Shown piece after piece: positions 53,428 to 61,066 of a DNA stretch of 63,268 nt. The stretch is from Candidatus Sumerlaeota bacterium. GTDB taxonomy: Bacteria > Sumerlaeota > Sumerlaeia > MWCT01 > JAUWMI01. The DNA lies in contig JAUWMI010000026.1 of assembly GCA_030613245.1 (NCBI GenBank), forward strand, positions 1-63,268, read 5' to 3'. Under the pieces are notes generated by a model. That model was given only the letters and a program-made list of their open reading frames with translations, was not told where the DNA came from and searched no databases. The translations under genes were made by a program, and so were the position numbers. The stretch's first letter is position 1. Each line of letters opens with the position of its first letter.

Positions 53428-56067
53428 ATGCGCCGCGCATTCCTCAAACTTATCGCTACCATCACCTATAAGGCCCCGTGCGTTGTGCTTTGCGTCGTTG
53501 CCATTATTACCATCTGCGCCATCGTCGCTCTGCTCTCGCTCCATATCGAGACCGATATGGTGGCCCTCTTGCCTGAAGAATCCCCGGCCGCCATTACCTT
53601 CCGCAATGCGCTCCGCGATTTCGGCGCCTTTGACTATATGCTCGCCGTGGTGGAAGCCTCTAAGCCTCACCAGGAACCTGCACTCATCCATGCCGCTAAG
53701 ACATTTGCACGTGCCATTGACAACACTGAGTTCATTTCCACCGTGGATTACAAACTCGACCCTGAGGCAAAAGACTTCTATCTCCAGAATGCCGACGAAC
53801 GCATCGTCTCCCTCCTCACTGATTCCGACTGGACCAAAATCACCGAAAAACTCCATTCAGATGAAATTTATCGTCAACTCGTCCGCCTCAAACATCGCCT
53901 GCTCACCCCCACTACTCCCAAAATCCGCGAAAACCTCCTCGCCGATCCCCTCAATATCTCTTATATTATTCGCCAGCGCCTCGTCCACAGTCGCGGCCCC
54001 ACTAAACTGAACCTCCGCCGGGGCTACTTCCTTTCCTCCGATGGAAAAATGCTCCTCATGGTACTTAAACCGCGCAAGCCCTCCTCCGACCTCGTCTTCA
54101 CCGCAAAACTCATGAAGTTCCTCAACCAGACCAGGGACACCATCCAGAAACGCCTCCCCTCCTTTCTGGATTCCGAAGAAGACAACGGAGCGCACACGTC
54201 ACGGAGCGCCCCCGTCCAAGACAGCCAGATTCGCATCAGCTTCGTTGGGAGCCATCCCGAGGCCCTCAACGACGCCCGCATGATCCGTAAAGACCTTTAC
54301 AATACCCTTACCACCTCCTTTATCTGCGTGCTTGCGCTCTTCATCTTCGTCTTCCGTCGCCTCGATGCCATTTACTTTGTGGGCCTACCTCTTATTGTCG
54401 GCATCCTCTGGACCCTCGGCCTCACCAGCCTCTGCATCGGCCGTCTGACTATTGTAACTTTCGCCTTTGGCGCTGTGCTCATTGGCCTCGGTATTGACTT
54501 CGCTATTCACATTTACAATCGTTTTATTGAAGAGCTAAAGATCAGCGACGATGCTTTCCTTGCCCTGAAAACCGCTATCGTCGAAACCGGCGAAGGAATC
54601 TTCACTGGTGCCATCACCACAGCCGTTGCCTTCTATGGCCTGCTTTTCGCTTCTTTCAAAGGCTTTCAGGAACTCGGGTTCGTCGCTGGCAGTGGTATCC
54701 TTTGCTGCCTCCTCTCTATCTACCTTGTCCTTCCAGCACTGATGACCATCCGCGCACGTTATGCCCAGGCTAAACTCAGCCGCTCCCCACTCACAGGCCT
54801 TGGCCTGCGCCACGTCGCTCACGTCGTCCTAACCTATCCTCGCTCAACCATCGCCCTCGGCCTTATCATCACTACCTACCTCGCATTCCATGCTCTCTCC
54901 GTCTCCTTTAACGAAGACTTCCGCGCCTTGCGGCAGCCCTCACCTCAATATCTACGCCTGCGCGATCGCCTCGAACGTCACTTCGAACTCCCATCTAACC
55001 AAGTTATAGCCATCGTTTCCGGCAGCTCCGTTCAAGAGGCTCTCGAAAAAAACGATGCCCTCTATGACAACATCGAAGAAGCCCACGATACCTACGACAT
55101 TCTTTCCTGCGACTCTCTGCGCACCTTCCTCCCCTCTATAAAAACACAGCAGCGCTCTCAGCAACTTATCCTCTCACTTGACATTGATGCCCTCGAACAT
55201 GCCGTGCTGAGCCAAGGCCGCAAACTCAGTTTTACCCCCGAAACTTTCCAGCCCTTTCTCGAACGCCTGCGCTTACTCCAGCAACACGCCCGCCAGGAGA
55301 ACTTTGTCGAATTCGGCTCCGTTAATAGCCCCATTTTCAAACGCCTCGTCTGGAAATACATGTACCGCTCCTCTAGAGGCTATCGTATCGTTACTCATAT
55401 CTATCCCCCTTCAGGCACCTGGCACGAAGCCGTACCAATCGAATTCCTTCACTCCCTTAAAAAAGACGTCGGCCACATTGACTTCACCGGCGTTGCCATT
55501 ATCGCCAGAGAACTCGAAAAGGTCGTCAAGAAGGATCTTGCCTACATTGTCATCGTCGTCACGCTTAGCGTCCTGCTTATCCTCCTCTTCCACTTCCGCA
55601 GTATTTCACGCGCTATTCTCTCCCTCATCCCTGTGCTATGTGGATCTCTCTGGATGCTCGGCTCCATGCATATCCTTGGCATTCAGATGAACTTCCTTAA
55701 CATCATTGTCATGCCCATGATTATCGGCATCGGCGTTGATAGTGGCATCCATATCCTCCAGCGCTACTACGCAGCCATAGCACAGGATGCTGAGCCTCAA
55801 CACAGAAAGAATAGCGATCATCTCCTCACCGCCATTGAAAACACAGGCCGCGCCGTTGTCATTACATCTCTCACCACCATTATTGGCTTCGGCTCCCTTG
55901 CTTTTGCCAGTTTTCGCGGCATTCGCGAAATGGGCATCCTCTCTATCCTGGGCGTCGCCTTCTGCCTTATCGCCGCTCTCACCATTCTCCCCGCAACTCT
56001 CAAGATCTGGGAACGCCGCAAGCGCTTCACTGACTTCGTCGGCATCGAACAGGACGAAATCCGCTGA
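53428..56067 (+). CDS. MMPL/RND family exporter, HpnN-like
   Basis: An 879-residue exporter with the two-fold RND layout: one membrane helix at the N-terminus, a large periplasmic domain, a block of five helices, then the same again. Each half has the MMPL signature after a Gly-rich helix: 'GLGIDFAIHIYNRF' and 'GIGVDSGIHILQRY', whose Asp belong to the proton relay. Related proteins move hopanoids, mycolates or other lipids to the outer membrane. With the two lipoproteins just upstream it forms a likely lipid-export unit. The ATG is one base after the previous stop, consistent with translational coupling. Confidence 0.85.
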   Translation: MRRAFLKLIATITYKAPCVVLCVVAIITICAIVALLSLHIETDMVALLPEESPAAITFRNALRDFGAFDYMLAVVEASKPHQEPALIHAAKTFARAIDNTEFISTVDYKLDPEAKDFYLQNADERIVSLLTDSDWTKITEKLHSDEIYRQLVRLKHRLLTPTTPKIRENLLADPLNISYIIRQRLVHSRGPTKLNLRRGYFLSSDGKMLLMVLKPRKPSSDLVFTAKLMKFLNQTRDTIQKRLPSFLDSEEDNGAHTSRSAPVQDSQIRISFVGSHPEALNDARMIRKDLYNTLTTSFICVLALFIFVFRRLDAIYFVGLPLIVGILWTLGLTSLCIGRLTIVTFAFGAVLIGLGIDFAIHIYNRFIEELKISDDAFLALKTAIVETGEGIFTGAITTAVAFYGLLFASFKGFQELGFVAGSGILCCLLSIYLVLPALMTIRARYAQAKLSRSPLTGLGLRHVAHVVLTYPRSTIALGLIITTYLAFHALSVSFNEDFRALRQPSPQYLRLRDRLERHFELPSNQVIAIVSGSSVQEALEKNDALYDNIEEAHDTYDILSCDSLRTFLPSIKTQQRSQQLILSLDIDALEHAVLSQGRKLSFTPETFQPFLERLRLLQQHARQENFVEFGSVNSPIFKRLVWKYMYRSSRGYRIVTHIYPPSGTWHEAVPIEFLHSLKKDVGHIDFTGVAIIARELEKVVKKDLAYIVIVVTLSVLLILLFHFRSISRAILSLIPVLCGSLWMLGSMHILGIQMNFLNIIVMPMIIGIGVDSGIHILQRYYAAIAQDAEPQHRKNSDHLLTAIENTGRAVVITSLTTIIGFGSLAFASFRGIREMGILSILGVAFCLIAALTILPATLKIWERRKRFTDFVGIEQDEIR

Positions 56068-56545
56068 TCCCTATAGAACGTAAAACAAGAACAAGAGATT
56101 GGAAGGTAGTATTATCCCAGATTGTGCAGTAGAACTCAGAAAGAGAGGAGTACAAGCTTCTTAACTAAAAGAACCACAAGGGGCTGCTGGAACACGTTTT
56201 CATTAGGTCACAAAAAGATAAAGCGATAAGTATGAGCGATTTCATTCGCCCAAGGCGGATGAAATCGCTCGTAAAGAACGGTTTCGGAGGGCCCCGCGCG
56301 GGTGATGCGCCTAAGCGAACCCCCCTCGCAACAGAGAAATATTTTGTAATGCAAAATCTGGGATTATAGATAGCTTGGCAGGCAAATAATCATGGGGATT
56401 TGTGTGGAGTATATCCCAAACAAGTTAAATAAAGTCCGGAAACTTCTGTAAAAATGGTTGACTGAAAAGGCAAGCCATCAGTATCTCCAGATGAGTTTGA
56501 CTCTTTACTTGGCGCACTCTTTTCAAAAAACGGGGTGGGAGAAAA
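56068..56545. other. Convergent intergenic region with a long hairpin
   Basis: A 478-base spacer between the exporter and the minus-strand radical SAM gene. The only clear structure is the hairpin at 56234-56270. The radical SAM gene has no obvious terminator. Confidence 0.5.
56234..56270. repeat. 17-bp-stem palindrome
   Basis: GAGCGATTTCATTCGCC, a 3-base loop and GGCGGATGAAATCGCTC; one mismatch in 17. It has the size and style of the other intergenic palindromes but different ends. It lies 170 bases after the exporter stop. Confidence 0.7.
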
Positions 56546-58159
56546 CTAAGAAAATAAATTCTTCAGCTTCTTGGCAACGACAGAAAAAAGGCTGGCCTTT
56601 TTTGCGAATTTCCCCTTTTCTAACTGGTCAGACAACTGCTTGATCTCGGCCTTGAGCTGTTCGTTTTCCTTTTCCAGGGTGGCGATTTCGCGCAGTGCAC
56701 ACCATAAAACTTCGGGGTTTTTACGTAAAGACTCATCTTTTGTCAGCTTCAAAATAGTTTCTCTATCTGCAGCGTGATACCTGGCAAGCAGATATAAAGC
56801 GTTCCAGAACTCGTAAGCTTTTTCATCACATCTCCCAATCATTCCCTCCTTCTCTGCCCTTAGCGTAAGAGTGGTTCCAGGGAAAAATGCGAGTTTTCCA
56901 AGATGAATCTCAAACTTGCCAGGAATCTGTGTCAGAAAGTCAAGCGTCTGATATCTATCTGCCTCTGTTTCATACGGATTGTTGGTTATGATATCATAAT
57001 TGGGAAATATTTGGTGTTTGGCAATCAGTTCCACTGCTTTAAGCACCGTCTGTCTGTTCGTTTTTCTGTCAAATACTTCCCGATTTATTCTATCGCTACC
57101 TGACTGAATACCCATTGTAATATACTCAATTCCCATGTCTTTGAGGATTGATAAATATTCGTCATTTACATAGGCAGGATGTGTATAACACCAGAAGGGA
57201 AGTGCTATTTCTTTCTTATATAATTCTGCAAATTCCACTAACCAGGGCGTTTGTAATGTGAAAATGTCATCCTGAAATTCAACTATCATAAGTTGTGGCA
57301 TTCTTGCTCTTGCTCTTCGAAGTTCCTCTATTACGTGTTCTGGGCTTCGTCTCCGCACCTTGCATAGTCCCTCATGATCTCGTCTCAACGTACTGTAGAT
57401 ACAAAAACTGCAGTTAAACGGGCATCCCCTACTTGTCATAATTTTATGCGTCCAGTAAAGCTGGCTATCAATGAGCGGCTCTTTATGAATTATTTTATTT
57501 TCGTAAATCATAAATTCTCTGTCACTGTCATACAGGGGGAAGCCCAGCTCGTCGAGATTCTGGCACACATCTCGGTTTTCATTTTTAATAATTTTGGCGT
57601 TTTGACGAAGCCAGAGACCCCCGATTTTCTTTGACGAGATGTCTTCTCCCTCCTCAAGCGCTTCACTAAATTCCTCAATTGTACGTTCTCCCTCTCCCAT
57701 GCAGATGAAATCCACCACACCTTCATTATCAAAGCAATCCATAGGGGCAACTATAGGATGTACACCACCCCATATTACCGGCAAAGCAAGGTTTTTCTTG
57801 ATCAATCCGGTTAATTCAAGAGCGACCTTTTTGTGATAGGAAGGCACGGAAATTCCTGCATATTTAACTTTGCGCTCTGAAAGGATTTTTAGCAGCAGGT
57901 CCAGTTCCCGCTGCGTGTAGGGAACGGAATAGTCCAGATAAACCTCACCAAATGGCGAGACTCCAACAAGGTAGGCATCTTCAGAAGATCTGTTTGGTGC
58001 TTCTTGCTCCTTTGATTCGAGCAATTCCCGACTTTGCTCAACGTATCTCTTAAAATGGATAATTGTTATATCATGTCCCCTACTTTGGAGATAACCTGCG
58101 ATATGTCGCAAGCCAAGACAGAACTCGTCATAAAGCGATATGAGCGCAATACTAGCCAT
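56546..58159 (-). CDS. B12-binding-type radical SAM protein with coiled-coil tail
   Basis: A 537-residue protein with an N-terminal cobalamin-binding-like Rossmann domain (about 1-180; 'ALPVIWGGVHPIVAP', 'CMGEGERTIEEF') and a radical SAM barrel with C246, C250 and C253 in 'SRGCPFNCSFC'. The later 'ITMGIQSGSDRINREVFDRK' and 'NNPYETEADRYQTL' segments fit the same class. Residues 490-520 form a coiled coil ('LEKENEQLKAEIKQLSDQLE'), then a basic tail ('KKASLFSVVAKKLKNLFS') that may touch the membrane. The tail design is like that of the enzyme at 6082. The substrate is unknown. The gene reads more AT-rich than its neighbours. Confidence 0.85.
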   Translation of the reverse strand: MASIALISLYDEFCLGLRHIAGYLQSRGHDITIIHFKRYVEQSRELLESKEQEAPNRSSEDAYLVGVSPFGEVYLDYSVPYTQRELDLLLKILSERKVKYAGISVPSYHKKVALELTGLIKKNLALPVIWGGVHPIVAPMDCFDNEGVVDFICMGEGERTIEEFSEALEEGEDISSKKIGGLWLRQNAKIIKNENRDVCQNLDELGFPLYDSDREFMIYENKIIHKEPLIDSQLYWTHKIMTSRGCPFNCSFCIYSTLRRDHEGLCKVRRRSPEHVIEELRRARARMPQLMIVEFQDDIFTLQTPWLVEFAELYKKEIALPFWCYTHPAYVNDEYLSILKDMGIEYITMGIQSGSDRINREVFDRKTNRQTVLKAVELIAKHQIFPNYDIITNNPYETEADRYQTLDFLTQIPGKFEIHLGKLAFFPGTTLTLRAEKEGMIGRCDEKAYEFWNALYLLARYHAADRETILKLTKDESLRKNPEVLWCALREIATLEKENEQLKAEIKQLSDQLEKGKFAKKASLFSVVAKKLKNLFS

Positions 58160-58473
58160 TTTTCTTTATTATCTGTTGTTCGATGTTCCCTATTCTTTGC
58201 TTTTCAACGTCACAAGCAAATGTGAAATTCTGGGATGACTAAAGCAAAAGAGGTATGAATTGGCAAGATAGAAATCAAAAGCACAAAGTTCTATAGCTGA
58301 AAATCTGGGTTGGGAATTTAGATTTCTTTCCGGCTCTTTGGCAGATCGTCTAATAGAACAAAGGGCCGTTCTCAAAAAGAACTGTCCATTTGGAGGAAAG
58401 GCAGGGAGCACAAACGCAGGATTTTGTCCCTATTGAATCAGGAAGCGGCGGGCTTGTCCGCCTCTGGTGGCGA
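58160..58473. other. Intergenic region, no gene seen
   Basis: A 314-base spacer between the radical SAM start and the SDR stop. A small GTTCT/AGAAC hairpin lies at 58368-58382. Nothing else was identified. Confidence 0.5.
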
Positions 58474-59214
58474 TTACACCAGCGAAGCGCCTCCGTCAAC
58501 GTTCAAGATTTGTCCCCGTATCCAGAACGACTCTTCAAGGCAGAGCAGAAAAATTACATTGGCAATATCTTCGGGCTGAGCTACCCGGCCCGCTGGAGTT
58601 GATTCGAGAATACGCTTTCTTACTTCAGGCGACAGCAAATGCTGGCGATCGGTCTCCACCGCACCGGGCGCTACGCCGTTCACTACGATGTTCTTCGGCG
58701 CGAGTTCAAAGGCCAGCTGCCGCGTCAGTGCTTCGAGCGCGGCTTTTGCCGCTCGATAAGCGCCAATGCCCGGGAGTGACTTTTTTACCGCAAGCGTAGA
58801 GACGTTTATGATCACGCCGCCGCCTTGCATCAACTTGACAGCTGCCTGAGCACAGTAGAGCGCACTGAGGGCATTAAGGGCAAAGAGTTTCTCCATCGTC
58901 TCGCCAGTGACGTCCTCAATAGGAGTCCGCAGCCCCAGACCTGCATTGTTCACCAGGATATCCAGCCTGCCGTAGCGCTCCTTAATCTTGGCAAACATCT
59001 GGTCAACCTCTTTGCGGTTTGTAACGTCAGCGCCTACTGTCCACGCATCTCCACCTTGCCCACGAATTTCCCGCACAACTTCCTCGGCCAGCTCTTGCTG
59101 CTCCACGTAATTAATAACCACAGAGGCGCCTTCAGACGCTAATTTCACGGCAGTCGCCCGTCCGATGCCACGACTGGCTCCTGTGATCAGTGCGCGTTTA
59201 TTCTTTAAACGCAT
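58474..59214 (-). CDS. SDR family oxidoreductase, FabG-like
   Basis: A 246-residue classical short-chain dehydrogenase. The start at ATG 59214 has AAGGAG 6 bases upstream. The NAD(P) motif is 'ITGASRGIGRA', followed by 'LVNNAGLG' (Asn near 91), and the catalytic S139, Y153 and K157 (in 'INVSTLAV' and 'AYRAAKAA'). The C-terminus 'ILNVDGGASLV' is typical. Substrates range from 3-oxoacyl-ACP to sugars and steroids and cannot be told here. It follows argG by 44 bases on the same strand, probably as one transcript, though no functional link is evident. Confidence 0.88.
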   Translation of the reverse strand: MRLKNKRALITGASRGIGRATAVKLASEGASVVINYVEQQELAEEVVREIRGQGGDAWTVGADVTNRKEVDQMFAKIKERYGRLDILVNNAGLGLRTPIEDVTGETMEKLFALNALSALYCAQAAVKLMQGGGVIINVSTLAVKKSLPGIGAYRAAKAALEALTRQLAFELAPKNIVVNGVAPGAVETDRQHLLSPEVRKRILESTPAGRVAQPEDIANVIFLLCLEESFWIRGQILNVDGGASLV

Positions 59215-59258
59215 CAATCGCTCCTTGTAGCTTACGCAGATAGAACTGCGCGGTCCTG

Positions 59259-60488
59259 CTACTTTTCCTTACGCTGTTTTTTGTTGACCCGCGCCTGCAC
59301 CTTGAGCGGTAGCCCAAAAATCTCGATGAATCCCTTTGCAGCACTCTGGTCAAACATATCGCCTGTTTCGTAAGTGGCCAACGATTTGTCGTAGAGCGAA
59401 AAGGGCGAGCGTCGCCCTACCGGTATGCACGTCCCCTTATACAGTTGCAGCCGAACTTCACCGGTGACATTTTCTTGCGTTGCCTCGACAAACGCTGCCA
59501 ACGCCTTGCGCAGCGGCGAGAACCAGAGCCCGTAGTAGATCAGCTCGGCATACTTCGGCACAATCGTTTCCTTAAAATGCGAGGTCTCGCGATCCAGTGT
59601 CAGGCTCTCCAGCTCCCGGTGTGCGGTAATCAGGATAGTTGCAGCCGATGCCTCGTAGACTTCACGCGACTTAATGCCTACCAGCCGGTTTTCCACCAGA
59701 TCAATCCGCCCCACACCGTGTTGATCACCCAGAGTTGTCAGCTCCTGGATGATCTCGAGCGGCGATGCCTTCTGGCCATTGAGTCGTACCGGAACGCCTC
59801 GCTCAAAGCCCAGCTTGATGGTGCACGGCTTGGAAGGTGCCTTAAGCGGGGACGTCGTTGACTGAAACGCATCCTCCGGCGGCGTTACCCAGGGATCCTC
59901 CAGCACGCCGCACTCGATACTGCGTCCGTAGAGATTGGCATCAATGCTATAGGGCTTCTTCTTCGTGGCGCTTACGGGAATATTGTAGCGCTTCGCGTAC
60001 TCGATCTCCTCCTCACGCGTTTTCATCTCCCACTCGCGCACCGGTGCAAGAACTTGAATGTCCGGGTCCAGGGCAAAGGCCGTCACCTCGAAGCGCACCT
60101 GATCGTTTCCTTTTCCAGTAGATCCATGGGCAACTGCGTCGGCTTTCTCCTGCCTGGCAATTGCCATGAGCCACTTGGCGATCAGCGGCCTCGCCAGTGC
60201 AGTCGCCAGTGGATACTTTCCTTCGTAGAGTACATTCGCCTTGATAGCCGGAAGCACGTACTCCTTCACGAACTCTTGTTTTACGTCCTTAATCACGATC
60301 TTGCTGGCCCCTGTGCGGATAGCCTTCTCGCGTAGAGGCTTCAGATCCTCCCCCTGTCCTAGATCAGCAGCAAATGCGATAACCTCGCACCCGTAATTCT
60401 CAATCAGCCATCGTATCATGACTGATGTGTCCAGGCCTCCAGAATAGGCAAGCACCACCTTGCGAATCTTACGCTGTTTTTTCTTCAT
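59259..60488 (-). CDS. argG: Argininosuccinate synthase
   Basis: A 409-residue enzyme joining citrulline and aspartate with ATP in arginine synthesis. The PP-loop 'VVLAYSGGLDTSVMIRWL' is near the N-terminus, with 'GKYPLATALARPLIAK', 'AVAHGSTGKGNDQVRFE', 'YSIDANLYGRSIECGVLEDP' and 'HGVGRIDLVENRLVGIKSRE'. It is full length, with a Lys-rich C-terminus (NKKQRKEK) and N-terminus (MKKKQRKIRK). AAAGGA lies about 11 bases before the ATG. No other arg gene is in the window. Confidence 0.96.
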   Translation of the reverse strand: MKKKQRKIRKVVLAYSGGLDTSVMIRWLIENYGCEVIAFAADLGQGEDLKPLREKAIRTGASKIVIKDVKQEFVKEYVLPAIKANVLYEGKYPLATALARPLIAKWLMAIARQEKADAVAHGSTGKGNDQVRFEVTAFALDPDIQVLAPVREWEMKTREEEIEYAKRYNIPVSATKKKPYSIDANLYGRSIECGVLEDPWVTPPEDAFQSTTSPLKAPSKPCTIKLGFERGVPVRLNGQKASPLEIIQELTTLGDQHGVGRIDLVENRLVGIKSREVYEASAATILITAHRELESLTLDRETSHFKETIVPKYAELIYYGLWFSPLRKALAAFVEATQENVTGEVRLQLYKGTCIPVGRRSPFSLYDKSLATYETGDMFDQSAAKGFIEIFGLPLKVQARVNKKQRKEK

Positions 60489-60808
60489 GCTCTCGTAAAC
60501 GTCCTTTCTCGCTGAAGTTCAAGAAATAGGTGCTACAGTTAGCTACAAATTTGCCCCCTTGTCAAATGAAAATGATGCCCGAAGAACCTTGCGTTCCTCT
60601 TTCCAAAGATGAAAGATGCTCCGTTCACGACCTTGGAAAATCAAGTGCCATCCGCATATGTGCACACCCCCTAGATTTTAGCAGCAGTCCTCCAGAAATC
60701 AGTATGGGATTTAATTTTACTTGACTTGGTGCTGGGCTTAACTTGGATAATACAATATAGATTTGAAATATTCTAGCCGCATTATAATGAGGGGCGGATA
60801 AAATGCAA

Positions 60809-60949
60809 GGCACAAAGACATAGAAATCTTCGTGCCTTCAGGCTGAAGCCTTGGTGTCTTCGTGGTTATCTTTGAATGATCACCACCAAGGGTTCACCCT
60901 GAAGGTTCACCCTGAAGGGCACAAAGACACAAAGAAAATCTCTGTGGCA
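60809..60949. repeat. Octamer-word repeat, CACAAAGA type
   Basis: It starts GGCACAAAGACATAGAAAT; a second word array GGGCACAAAGACACAAAGA lies near 60918. Complementary stretches (TGGTGTCTTCGTGG, CTCTGTGGC) form the opposite arms. Between them GGTTCACCCTGAA is repeated in tandem. It seems a mosaic of two nested repeats. Confidence 0.6.
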
Positions 60950-60983
60950 ATTCTTAATCAAAAGAAGAGACAAGCAGCACGCC

Positions 60984-61023
60984 AGTTGAAAATGCGCCTC
61001 TGGCGTGAGGCGCATTTTGAACT
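60984..61023. repeat. 17-bp-stem hairpin with the GTTGAAAATGCGCCT module
   Basis: AGTTGAAAATGCGCCTC, a 6-base loop and GAGGCGCATTTTGAACT (one mismatch). It contains the module found at 35934 and 49280. It lies 43 bases before the SBBP gene and could shape its leader. Confidence 0.7.
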
Positions 61024-61066
61024 TTTTAGAGCGGATTCAATATTGGCAACAGGAGGAATGTGTCAG

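Larger units (their letters stand above)
60489..61066. other. Divergent intergenic region with repeats
   Basis: A 578-base spacer between argG and the SBBP gene. It holds the octamer-word repeat at 60809-60949 (with three tandem GGTTCACCCTGAA-like units near 60890) and the hairpin at 60984-61023. AGGAGG at 61051-61056 is the ribosome site for the next gene. No gene is seen. Confidence 0.55.

Noticed and set aside
60885-60920. Short tandem GGTTCACCCTGAA units considered as a CRISPR remnant
   Set aside because: Units abut without spacers and lie inside a larger hairpin repeat; no cas gene is present.
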